16,837 bases of DNA from Desulfovibrio oxyclinae DSM 11498. Lineage in GTDB: Bacteria > Desulfobacterota > Desulfovibrionia > Desulfovibrionales > Desulfovibrionaceae. The translations under genes and the position numbers were made by a program. Positions 1 to 7,305 of this stretch are shown one piece after another. The DNA lies in NCBI RefSeq assembly GCF_000375485.1, contig NZ_AQXE01000018.1, forward strand, positions 1-16,837. The letters run 5' to 3'. The stretch's first letter is position 1, and each line of letters starts with the position of its first letter. The notes beneath the pieces are model-generated. The model was not told the origin of the DNA. It saw nothing but the letters and a program-made list of their open reading frames with translations, and made no database searches.

Positions 1-23
1 CCAAAGGGGCGGGCCCCCTTTGG
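1..23. terminator. GC-rich hairpin, possible end of an upstream transcript
   Basis: Positions 1-9 (CCAAAGGGG) are perfectly complementary to 15-23 (CCCCTTTGG) around a five-base loop. The A-run/G-run/C-run/T-run layout is that of a short intrinsic terminator, and such symmetric hairpins can work in both directions. The window begins at the stem, so any U-tract for a leftward transcript is cut off, and the rightward U-tract is only three bases before GG. It would separate this locus from whatever lies to the left. Confidence 0.4.
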
Positions 24-111
24 AATCCCTGGGTTGTCAGCGAGGTTGCAGCTGCTGGGTCCATGCGGCCGCAAAACCCGCGTCCGAGCTGCAACCCTGC
101 TGACGGGGATT
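24..111. repeat. Long imperfect inverted repeat in intergenic DNA
   Basis: The arm at 36-53 (GTCAGC, two bases, GGTTGCAGCT) is complementary to 87-104 (AGCTGCAACC, two bases, GCTGAC) at 16 of 18 positions. Outside it, AATCCC at 24-29 pairs with GGGATT at 106-111 across an asymmetric internal loop. The apical part contains a NotI-like palindrome, TGCGGCCGCA, at 64-73. As RNA this would form a long stem of nearly 90 nt. I do not recognise a known RNA family. It could be a structured leader or trailer, a palindromic repeat element or a relic of mobile DNA. Confidence 0.6.
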
Positions 112-252
112 TGTGGATCTGTGTGTCTTTGCTGACGACCTTCCGTAGCAGGAGTTTGTTAAGGAAAACTTCTTCAACTCAGAGGTTTATCACCAGAACT
201 CCCCCTAACATTCTTACTCCCCTGTCAACTCAACAACCGCCATCAGCCGTCC

Positions 253-302
253 GCCAAGCCGCCTACCGGTCTCAGCTTTCCGAAAGCTGAAAGGGGCTTG
301 GC
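253..302. repeat. Nested hairpin, 8 bp outer and 8 bp inner stems
   Basis: GCCAAGCC at 253-260 pairs with GGCTTGGC at 295-302. Directly inside, CCT at 262-264 can pair with AGG at 292-294. An inner hairpin pairs TCAGCTTT at 272-279 with AAAGCTGA at 283-290 around a CCG loop. The result is a compact 50-nt stem with one asymmetric internal loop. No U-tract follows on either strand, so it is unlikely to be an intrinsic terminator. The RNA class is unknown. Confidence 0.6.
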
Positions 303-310
303 AAGCCAAA

Positions 311-397
311 AGGTTCTTGAGCCGCCGGAGGCACAAACGTTGATGAACCTCCACACGCCTTCCGCGGATAACATCGCAACACTGCCCAAAAAGTGTT
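311..397. repeat. Two further small hairpins upstream of the efflux genes
   Basis: AGGTTC at 311-316 pairs with GAACCT at 345-350. GGAGG at 327-331 could pair instead with CCTCC at 348-352, so alternative folds compete. Further on, AACACT at 378-383 pairs with AGTGTT at 392-397 around an eight-base loop. Together with the stems at 24-111 and 253-302 these make the first 400 bases unusually rich in self-complementarity. Single six-base stems carry little weight on their own. Confidence 0.35.
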
Positions 398-558
398 AAC
401 AGGATTTACACACTCCTAGTGGTGGCTAACGGTGCCCGCATTGGGGAAGCCGTGCATTTTTTGCTTTAGGTGTGGTTTTACTTGTGGGAAGTGGTCGGTT
501 TTCTTGCTCGGCATTGTATAAATTTGGGCGTCGTTACCATGCGATTTCAGGGGTATGC

Positions 559-1659
559 ATGATGCGGAAGCTGTTGTTGTACTTGTTTGCGGTGTTGTTT
601 TTGGCTGCTGGCTGCGGTGGTGATTTGCCAGGTGAGGCCGGTGTTGAGAAGGAGGACGGCGAACGGGTGGCCGCTGTCGACGATGAGTTTGAAGTTCCGG
701 TGGTGGAGCCGCGGGGTGCGGTGGATACTTTTGTGGCGCGCAGGGCGGCGCGTCAGGCTGTCCTTACCGGGTTCACCCGTGCCCGGAACACCATGACGTT
801 GGTGGCGGAGGTCGATGGGCGTGTGGAGAGGGTTTTTGCGGATGTGGGGGATACCATCGGCGAGGATGGGCGGTTCGCGGAGCTGGATGATACGTTTGTA
901 CGGCTCGACCTGGAGAACAACCGTGCGGAGCAGGGGCGGCTGAAGAGTGAGTTGGCGTATCATCGCAAGGAGATGGAGCGGTATCGGGAGTTGGTGAAGG
1001 GGCGGACGGCGGCGCAGTCTACTTTGGATAACAACGTGCGCGCGCATGACACGACGCTTCAGCAGCTCAAGGCGTTGCAGGTTGAGGAGCGCAGGCTTCA
1101 GGAGCGGTTGGTGCGGCATATCATCAAGGCCCCGAAGGGGTGGAAGGTCAAGCACCGGGAGCTGGAGCCGGGCGAGTGGGTGACTCGTGGGCAGACCGCG
1201 GCGACGCTCGGCAATTATTCAACGTTGCTGGTGCCGTTTGCCCTGAGCAGTCGTGAGTTTTCTGTTTTGAAGAAAATGGGTGAGGCCATTGAGCTGCGTC
1301 TGCCTGATGAGGGAGGGACGGTTACGGCTCACGTGGAACGGGTTGCGCCGGGGTACGATCCCGAGACCCGCAAGATCAACGTGGACCTTGAGATAGCATC
1401 GGGGGACATTGTGATGCGCGGGGGCATCCGCACGGAGTTGCTGTTGCCGTTGCCTGATCCGGGAGGGGCGGTGCTGGTGCCTCGTAGCGCGCTGCTCAAG
1501 GCGTATGAGGAATTCTTTCTGGTCCGCCCGGAAGGGGGGCGTGTGCGGGTAATGCTTCTTGGCGGCCGTCCCGAGGGGACGGTCCGGGTTTCTTCGCCGG
1601 ACGTTCGTCCCGGGGACCGTTTCCTGACGGAGCCTGACGGTGGCGGAGGTCGCGACTGA
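559..1659 (+). CDS. RND efflux periplasmic adaptor lipoprotein (HlyD/MFP family)
   Basis: This is a membrane-fusion (adaptor) subunit that would link the RND permease encoded next to an outer-membrane channel. The frame stays open upstream to 472, but the ATG at 559 (or 562) is preferred: AGGGG lies at 549-553 and the protein then starts with a lipoprotein signal (MMRKLL...) and lipobox LAAGC, acylated at Cys19. From this start it has 366 residues. The two lipoyl-like half-motifs fall at about 80-116 and 190-225 and flank a helical hairpin at about 117-189. Beta-barrel and membrane-proximal regions follow. The stop codon overlaps the permease start as TGATG, so translation is probably coupled. 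No outer-membrane factor is visible, so the pump would need a channel encoded elsewhere. The substrate cannot be read from sequence. Confidence 0.9.
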   Translation: MMRKLLLYLFAVLFLAAGCGGDLPGEAGVEKEDGERVAAVDDEFEVPVVEPRGAVDTFVARRAARQAVLTGFTRARNTMTLVAEVDGRVERVFADVGDTIGEDGRFAELDDTFVRLDLENNRAEQGRLKSELAYHRKEMERYRELVKGRTAAQSTLDNNVRAHDTTLQQLKALQVEERRLQERLVRHIIKAPKGWKVKHRELEPGEWVTRGQTAATLGNYSTLLVPFALSSREFSVLKKMGEAIELRLPDEGGTVTAHVERVAPGYDPETRKINVDLEIASGDIVMRGGIRTELLLPLPDPGGAVLVPRSALLKAYEEFFLVRPEGGRVRVMLLGGRPEGTVRVSSPDVRPGDRFLTEPDGGGGRD

Positions 1660-4600
1660 TGGGTATTCGGAGCACCGCGCCCAGCCCGGTCAGGACGTTC
1701 ATTGCCATGACCCTGCGGCAGAAGGTTTTCGTGAACCTTGTCTTTGTCATGCTCATGGTCGTGGGTGCGTTTTGCGTAACGGACCTCGCGGTGGAGCGGT
1801 ATCCCAACGTGCAGATGGGCAAGGTGATCATCTCCGCGTATCTGCCCGGCGCCAGCCCCACGGAGGTGGAGGCCCTCGTCACGCGCAAGATAGAGGATTC
1901 ACTGGATGATCTGGAGCACGTGGAGTACGTGCGCTCACGCTCGTATCGCGAGCGTTCGAGCATCATGGTCAAGTTTCTGGACGATATGGACTATGACGCT
2001 TTGTATGACGAACTGCGTTTCAAGGTGCTTTCGATCCAGAACGATTTGCCGCAGGAGATGGACCCGCCGGAGTTCACCGTCATCAACGTGGACGAGTGGC
2101 TGCCGGTTCTCTCGGTGAACCTAGTGGGGGAGCGGTCCAACCGGGCCCTGACATTGATGGCCGAGGAGCTCAAGATTCCCCTTGAGCGGATCGAGGGGGT
2201 CAAGGAGGTCAGCATAGAAGGGGAGTACACCCGTGAATTTCACGTGGTGCTCGACCCGGAGAAAATGCGGCGGTTCGGGGTGACCTTCGACGAGGTGGCT
2301 ACGGCGCTGGACAGCGCGAACGTGTCCATCCCGGCGGGGGATTTCGTCAGTGATTCAGGTGAATACGTCATCCTTGTGGACGAGCGCTTCCGGTCGCGCG
2401 AGCAGGTGGCGCGGACCGTGGTGCGCAATGACGCGGACGGGTCTTTCGTAAGGGTGGCGGACGTGATCAGCCGGGCGGGGCTGGATTACCGGGACCCGTT
2501 CGTCATCACCTCGGTGAACGGGAAGGACTCGGTGAGCGTCAAGGTGGTCAAGACTGCCGGGGGCAACGCGTTGGACATCGACGACGCAGTGCGGCGCGTG
2601 CTGGACGACTTCCGCCCCGAGTTGGAGGCCGAGGGGGTCACGGCGGTGGTCACCCAGGCCCAGCGGGCCTATATCGACGACAGCATCAGCACGCTGGGCT
2701 CCAACCTGCTGGTGGGGATCGCGCTCGTGTGCATCACCATCTGGGTGGTCATGGGGTTCCGTAACGCCATGCTGACCACCGTAGGGGTCCCGTTCGCGTT
2801 TCTCGTGACCATGATCATCATGTGGATCACGGGAAACTCGCTGAATGAAATCACGCTTTTTTCTTTCGTTCTCGTCAGCGGGATCATTGTGGATGACGCC
2901 ATCGTGGTGGTGGAGAATATCTACCGGCATGTGCAGGAGGGCAAGGAGCTGCGCGAGGCGGTCATCGACGGCACCAGCGAGGTGTTTCTGCCCGTTGTGG
3001 CAGCCACCTCCACCACGGTTGCCGCGTTTCTGCCAATGCTGATCATGACCGGTTCCACGGGGGAGTTTTTCGCGCTGGTACCCAAGGCGGTGACCTTTGC
3101 CATCGCCGCATCCCTCATTGAATGCCTGATCATCCTGCCGCTGCACGTGCTGGACTGGCCCGGTGGTCGCAAGCTGCGCAGGCAGGCGCATGATCACGCC
3201 GTGTCCGACGACCCGGCCTTTCTGGTGCTGCTCCGAAAGATCGTGGACCGGGTGTTGCTGTTCTGTCTGCGTCACAAGCTCCTGAGCCTTGGGGCCATCG
3301 GTCTGGCGTTCGCGGCCGCGCTCGGGATTCTGGGGGTCTCCATGACCGGGGCGATTCCCCTGATCAAAGTGAAGTTCTTTCCGGACGATTACCGAGTGTA
3401 TTACGTCAGCGTGGAAGGACCGGTGGGCACGCCCGTGGAGGCAGTATCGGAGAAGGTCAAGACCATCTCGGACGAGATTCGCGCGCTCGGGGACGGGGTG
3501 AGCAAGTCCTGCACCGCGCTGGCCGGCACGGATATCAACGAGGATTACGAGAACATTTTCAGCTCCAACCTCGGCATTGTGATCGTGGAGTTGCCCGACC
3601 GTCCGGACCAGCGGTTCCCGGACAACCCGGACAACAACCCCTTGTTGCTGTTCGAATGGATGCGGGACAAGCTCGCGCACCACAAACAAGGGGGCTGGGA
3701 GTTTCGCATCTGGCCACAAAAGGACGGACCGCCCACCGGCAAGGATGTGAACATTCGGGTGCTCGGCCCTGATCCGGCCTCGGTGCGCGCGCTCAAGGAC
3801 GAAGTGCTCGGCTGGCTGGTCGATAACAAGTCCATCGCGCCGTATCTGGTGAACCTTGAGACGGATACCGGTACCGACAACCGGATCTTCCGCTTCGTGC
3901 CTGACCCGGAACGCGTCCACGAGTACGGGCTGACCAAGCGGCAGGTGGCGGCGCTGGCCGGCAGCGTATTGGACGGGCGGTTCGTGGGCGAGTTCCGCAT
4001 GTCGGACGAGGACGTTGACCTGCGGGTGAAGATCGACCCCCGGCATCTGGAGAATCCCGCGAGCGCGCTGGACATTCCGGTGGTGGAGCATTCGAGCGGA
4101 CCGGTCCGGCTGGGCGATCTGTGCGAAGTGCTGACCTACCGGGAGCCGGGGCAGCGCAACCGGTTCGAGGGGCTGCGGGCCATAACGCTCACCGCGAACA
4201 TCAAGCAGGGCGCACCGGTGACCACGGCCAGCATCGTGCATGACACCCGTCAGTTTTACGAGAGCGTCCGCGAAGGGTACCCCGGCGCCACCGTGAACTT
4301 CTCTGGCGAGTTCGAAAGCACGGGCAAGTCGTTCCGCTCACTGGCGTACGCCTTCATGATCGCCATTCTGGTGATCTATACGATCCTCGCCTGTCAGTTC
4401 CAGAGCTATACCCAGCCGCTGGTGATTCTTTCGGCAGTGGTCTTTGCCCTGACCGGGGTGGTCTGGGGCACGTTCCTGACCCGGTCCCTGTTCACCGTGA
4501 ACAGCTTCGTGGCAACGGTGGGAGTGACGGGTGTCGTGGTCAACGATTCGCTGGTGTTGCTCGACTTCATCAACAAGCTTTATGCTTCCGGCATGTCGAA

Positions 4601-4862
4601 GACGGAGGCGCTTCGGGAGGCGGTGCGCATCCGGCTGCGGCCAATCCTGCTGACCACTCTGACCACCACGCTGGGGCTCTTGCCAATGGCGCTTGGAATC
4701 CCGTACTACTCGCTGGTCTGGGGAACCATGGCTACGACCTTCGTCACCGGCCTGTGCGTGGCGACCACCCTGACGGTGTTCATCATTCCCGTCCTATGGG
4801 AGCTGCTCACGCGGCTGCACGAATGGTTCGAAAGAAAGCGCGGCGCCGAGGGCGAAGCGTGA
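1659..4862 (+). CDS. RND-family efflux permease (HAE1/AcrB-like)
   Basis: Proton-driven inner-membrane transporter of 1067 residues, normal for the AcrB family. The ATG overlaps the adaptor stop and has GGAGGT at 1645-1650, eight bases upstream. A first membrane helix follows the early TLRQKVFVNLVFVMLMVV segment, then a large periplasmic porter domain. TM4 carries the proton-relay pair Asp412-Asp413 in GIIVDDAIVVVENI. The second half repeats the fold, with TM10 VVVNDSLVLLDF. There Asn962-Asp963 occupy the place where AcrB has Lys940-Asn941, so the usual lysine is absent. Replacement of that lysine is common in uncharacterised HAE-type pumps, and the adjacent Asp is less usual. The adaptor upstream supports a two-gene efflux operon, with the channel supplied in trans. 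The substrate is unknown. Confidence 0.93.
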   Translation: MGIRSTAPSPVRTFIAMTLRQKVFVNLVFVMLMVVGAFCVTDLAVERYPNVQMGKVIISAYLPGASPTEVEALVTRKIEDSLDDLEHVEYVRSRSYRERSSIMVKFLDDMDYDALYDELRFKVLSIQNDLPQEMDPPEFTVINVDEWLPVLSVNLVGERSNRALTLMAEELKIPLERIEGVKEVSIEGEYTREFHVVLDPEKMRRFGVTFDEVATALDSANVSIPAGDFVSDSGEYVILVDERFRSREQVARTVVRNDADGSFVRVADVISRAGLDYRDPFVITSVNGKDSVSVKVVKTAGGNALDIDDAVRRVLDDFRPELEAEGVTAVVTQAQRAYIDDSISTLGSNLLVGIALVCITIWVVMGFRNAMLTTVGVPFAFLVTMIIMWITGNSLNEITLFSFVLVSGIIVDDAIVVVENIYRHVQEGKELREAVIDGTSEVFLPVVAATSTTVAAFLPMLIMTGSTGEFFALVPKAVTFAIAASLIECLIILPLHVLDWPGGRKLRRQAHDHAVSDDPAFLVLLRKIVDRVLLFCLRHKLLSLGAIGLAFAAALGILGVSMTGAIPLIKVKFFPDDYRVYYVSVEGPVGTPVEAVSEKVKTISDEIRALGDGVSKSCTALAGTDINEDYENIFSSNLGIVIVELPDRPDQRFPDNPDNNPLLLFEWMRDKLAHHKQGGWEFRIWPQKDGPPTGKDVNIRVLGPDPASVRALKDEVLGWLVDNKSIAPYLVNLETDTGTDNRIFRFVPDPERVHEYGLTKRQVAALAGSVLDGRFVGEFRMSDEDVDLRVKIDPRHLENPASALDIPVVEHSSGPVRLGDLCEVLTYREPGQRNRFEGLRAITLTANIKQGAPVTTASIVHDTRQFYESVREGYPGATVNFSGEFESTGKSFRSLAYAFMIAILVIYTILACQFQSYTQPLVILSAVVFALTGVVWGTFLTRSLFTVNSFVATVGVTGVVVNDSLVLLDFINKLYASGMSKTEALREAVRIRLRPILLTTLTTTLGLLPMALGIPYYSLVWGTMATTFVTGLCVATTLTVFIIPVLWELLTRLHEWFERKRGAEGEA

Positions 4863-4901
4863 TCGACCGCAAAGACCGCAACAATCCGCAGGAGTCTGCT
4901 T

Positions 4902-5399
4902 GTGTCTGACAAGAAAGCGTTTTCCGGCCTCAAACCGTCCGATCTGGACGTGATCATCTACGACTTCGACGGGGTCATGACGGACAACCGGGTGCACGTG
5001 CATCAGGACGGGCACGAGACCGTTACCTGCAACCGCGCGGACGGCATGGGCGTGGGCATCATCCGGGCGCTGGGCGTGCCTCAGATCATTCTGAGCACCG
5101 AGCGCAACCCGGTGGTTCGTGCCCGGGCGGACAAGCTGGGCATTCCAGCAGTGCACGGGGTGGAGGACAAGCTTTCGGTTTTGAGAAAGCACCTTGAAGA
5201 AAATGGCTGGAGCTTGGCCCGAGCCATGTTCGTGGGCAACGACGTGAACGACCTTTCGTGTCTTCAGGCCGTGGGATACCCGGCCGCGCCTGCAGACGCA
5301 TGGACGCGGGCGCGCGAAGCCGTCCGGCATGTTTTCGAGGCCCGCGGCGGCGAAGGGGTGGTGCGGGAACTGGCCGAGATTCTTCACGGCAACGACTGA
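4902..5399 (+). CDS. KdsC/YrbI-type HAD phosphatase
   Basis: Small capless HAD phosphatase of 165 residues, the usual KdsC length. It starts at a GTG with GGAG at 4891-4894, seven bases upstream. All four HAD motifs are visible: motif I DFDGVMTDN (Asp21 nucleophile, Asp23 acid/base), motif II at ILSTERN (Thr66), motif III Lys90, and motif IV GNDVND (Asp114, Asp117). The family removes phosphate from nine-carbon or eight-carbon sugar acids (KDO-8-P, Neu5Ac-9-P type). The CNRADGMGVG stretch resembles the phosphatase domain fused to CMP-sialate synthases as well as KdsC. No sugar-acid synthase or cytidylyltransferase neighbours it, so the exact substrate is open. It lies 39 bases after the permease stop and is probably co-transcribed with it. 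Confidence 0.85.
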   Translation: MSDKKAFSGLKPSDLDVIIYDFDGVMTDNRVHVHQDGHETVTCNRADGMGVGIIRALGVPQIILSTERNPVVRARADKLGIPAVHGVEDKLSVLRKHLEENGWSLARAMFVGNDVNDLSCLQAVGYPAAPADAWTRAREAVRHVFEARGGEGVVRELAEILHGND

Positions 5400-5529
5400 T
5401 TCGCGATCTTTCCCGGTTGGCGGTAGCCTGCGGGGCGTGATACCGGAATCGCGCTCCCGGCCTGGACATAATTACCGATTCGTCCTAATTGTTTGTGAAA
5501 AGGCATCCTGCCTGAGGGGAGGGGGGACG

Positions 5530-6957
5530 ATGTCGGACAACTCGTTCGAAAGCGTCTGCATATTTCACATTCTCGATGGACTGCGCGAGGGGCTTTCCCA
5601 TTTTTCCGGGAACAGCCGCGCAGCCCTTGTCTATGCTCCCCGCATGGACTCCCCCCCACGAATCTACGACCCGCAGGGGCTGCTCCGGGGACACGAGCCC
5701 CGGCTGATGGAACACTACCTCGGCTCCGATGCATGGCGGGCTCCCGAGTGCACGTCTTCCGACGTAACCTTCCTTGACGAAAGCGAATACAAGGACCTTC
5801 AGCTGGCGGGCATCATCCCGTTCGGCGGACGCTCCCGCGGACTTCAGTACCAGATGTGGTTCACCGAGGAGCACCCGGACATGTGCAGCCTCGGCCCCAC
5901 CCGGCGCTGGATGGAATACGCCGTGCGCCTCTTTGCCCAGAACTATGAGCTCCAAAACGTCAGGAACGTGGATACCGCCGGTTACGTGCTGCAAAACTGC
6001 GCATCCCACGCCATCCGCGACTACATCGTGGACGCGCGGAGCGAGATGGGATTTCTGGACACCAGAATACGGGTCTACCCCTTCCTCGACGCGGTGCTCG
6101 GCATCTCGCGCACCAAGGAGGAAGGCGCGTGGCCACGGGGCAGGCTGGTGGTGATCGAACCCGATGACCTGGGGCTGGTTCGGTTCATCTGCCGCTTCCC
6201 GCAGAACGAGCGGCCCCGGCTTACCGACTTCAAGCATGTGCGAAAGATGTTGCAGGCCGTGGAATACTCGGGGCGCGTACTCGTCTCGGACGGGCGGGAC
6301 ATCGTGGGTATCGCCATCGGGGCCATGCCCGGGGCGTACCTTGCCGCGCAGTTCGGCGGCAGCCGCGGTTCGCTCATGCTCAAGGACGAGTTGGTGTGTA
6401 CCTTCACGGACGGAAATTTCCATTCGCGCAATCTCAAGGCAAACCTCGTGCAGCTGGAGGAAATCCTGCTGGAGTCGCGTCTTGAGATGGAGTCGCAGCA
6501 TCAGATGATGCGGCTGGTCCATGCGCTGGTGAACCGGGTGCGCGACCGCCGCCACGGCTGTACCCTGATTCTCGACCTGGGGCACATGCTGGTGCCCACG
6601 GCAGGCCAGCGTTTCGAGGTGCCGCCGGACCTGCGCGAGCCGGGGCAGATCAAACTGGCCTGCTCGTTGGCGAAGATCGACGGCGCGCTGCACATCGGAG
6701 CAGATCTCAAATTGCACGGTTTCGGCTGCCTCATGGACGGACGCAGCGTGCCGGGCGAGAATCGCGGCCGAGGGGCGCGGTTCAATTCCGCGTTGCGATT
6801 CACGGCGGAAAACGAGAACCTCGTGGTCATTGTGGTCTCGTCGGACCGGCCGGTTTCCATCATCCAGAACGGCATTGAACTGACGGCGGCCTGCGACTGG
6901 CGTCAGATGGCAGGCTGCCCCACGCCGCCGCTTCTGGCCGACTGGTTGGAGGGCTGA
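5530..6957 (+). CDS. DisA_N/DAC-domain protein, putative diadenylate cyclase with N-terminal sensor
   Basis: Predicted c-di-AMP synthase-like protein of 475 residues from the ATG at 5530, which follows a strong purine-rich GGGGAGGGGGG ribosome site. The frame is open further upstream, but without a ribosome site. The C-terminal domain (about 335-465) matches the DAC (DisA_N) fold. It has HGCTLIL at the start, the DGA motif at Asp384-Gly385-Ala386, then a GARFNSALRF segment (415-424) where canonical enzymes have the RHRAA motif, then a VVIVVSSD strand. First Arg (417) and last Ala (421) are kept; His and the second Arg are replaced by Phe418 and Asn419. The N-terminal 330 residues look like two sensor modules: a GAF-like first part (about 5-140) and a second resembling regions found before DAC domains in other bacteria. 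No membrane helix is seen. Catalysis is plausible but unproven. Confidence 0.8.
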   Translation: MSDNSFESVCIFHILDGLREGLSHFSGNSRAALVYAPRMDSPPRIYDPQGLLRGHEPRLMEHYLGSDAWRAPECTSSDVTFLDESEYKDLQLAGIIPFGGRSRGLQYQMWFTEEHPDMCSLGPTRRWMEYAVRLFAQNYELQNVRNVDTAGYVLQNCASHAIRDYIVDARSEMGFLDTRIRVYPFLDAVLGISRTKEEGAWPRGRLVVIEPDDLGLVRFICRFPQNERPRLTDFKHVRKMLQAVEYSGRVLVSDGRDIVGIAIGAMPGAYLAAQFGGSRGSLMLKDELVCTFTDGNFHSRNLKANLVQLEEILLESRLEMESQHQMMRLVHALVNRVRDRRHGCTLILDLGHMLVPTAGQRFEVPPDLREPGQIKLACSLAKIDGALHIGADLKLHGFGCLMDGRSVPGENRGRGARFNSALRFTAENENLVVIVVSSDRPVSIIQNGIELTAACDWRQMAGCPTPPLLADWLEG

Positions 6958-7056
6958 TTGCGGATGGTTGTTGTTGATAATGGATTGGACGGGCTTTTCT
7001 ATTATTTTCGCTATGGTATCGGCGTCACGAACGTTTGCGCTTTGACGGAGTGATTG

Positions 7057-7284
7057 GTGGGCTGGCTGAGTGACCCTCTGGTCTGGATACTGTTGTTGCC
7101 GTCGCTGGCGGCATCGGGGGTGTTGGTCCAGATGGTGCTCGGACTGTTCACATGTTGCGGCACGTTCCGGTTTCGGGGCAGGGCCGTTCACCTTCGCTGG
7201 TGGACGATACCTGCCGGGCTGGGCGTCAGCGCCCTGTGCTGGGGTGCATTGGCCGCGTACCTGATGATCGGCACCCGCAGCTGA
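7057..7284 (+). CDS. Small two-helix inner-membrane protein, unknown function
   Basis: A 75-residue protein. GTG at 7057 is preferred over the in-frame TTG at 7054, because GGAG at 7047-7050 lies six bases upstream of the GTG. Two hydrophobic segments are clear: one from about residue 7 to 32 (LVWILLLPSLAASGVLVQ and on, ending with Cys-Cys) and one from about 50 to 70 (IPAGLGVSALCWGALAAYL). A basic, tryptophan-containing loop (RFRGRAVHLRWW) joins them. It lies 99 bases after the DAC gene and 21 bases before the degenerate HD-GYP gene, so it is probably co-transcribed with the latter. I do not recognise the family. A membrane partner for one of the neighbouring signalling proteins is possible but is inference. 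Confidence 0.7.
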   Translation: MGWLSDPLVWILLLPSLAASGVLVQMVLGLFTCCGTFRFRGRAVHLRWWTIPAGLGVSALCWGALAAYLMIGTRS

Positions 7285-7305
7285 CGGGGGACGACGGAGA
7301 GCGTG

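Larger units (their letters stand above)
1..558. other. Non-coding region ahead of the efflux operon
   Basis: I see no gene here. The only open frame of any length (63-290) has no Shine-Dalgarno and a composition unlike a real protein. The stretch around 150-240 is noticeably richer in A/T than the flanking genes. It holds the inverted repeats listed separately. A weak promoter candidate lies near the right end: TATAAA at 517-522 with TG immediately before it, about 37 bases from the adaptor ATG, but without a recognisable -35 box at the right spacing. No tRNA or known riboswitch signature was recognised. Confidence 0.5.

Noticed and set aside
63..290. 75-codon open frame (+) in the leading intergenic region
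   Set aside because: No ribosome site, Ser/Arg/Pro-rich composition, and it runs through both arms of inverted repeats.
1..400. CRISPR array, tRNA or retron RNA in the leading region
   Set aside because: No regularly spaced direct repeats, no T-loop consensus, and no reverse transcriptase gene in the window.
492..507. Sigma-54-like promoter (TGG...TTGC) before the adaptor gene
   Set aside because: The GG-to-GC distance is one base longer than the strict spacing sigma-54 requires.
472..558. Upstream extension of the adaptor protein to 472
   Set aside because: The extra 29 residues would bury the lipoprotein signal peptide; the AGGGG site supports the start at 559/562.
2355..4241. 628-codon minus-strand frame inside the RND gene
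   Set aside because: Antisense shadow of a well-supported RND permease, with a His/Asp/Gly/Arg-biased composition.
5400..5529. Promoter for the DAC gene in the 130-base gap (CATAAT at 5467-5472, TGGACA at 5463-5468)
   Set aside because: The boxes overlap and neither has a partner at 16-18 bases; not convincing.
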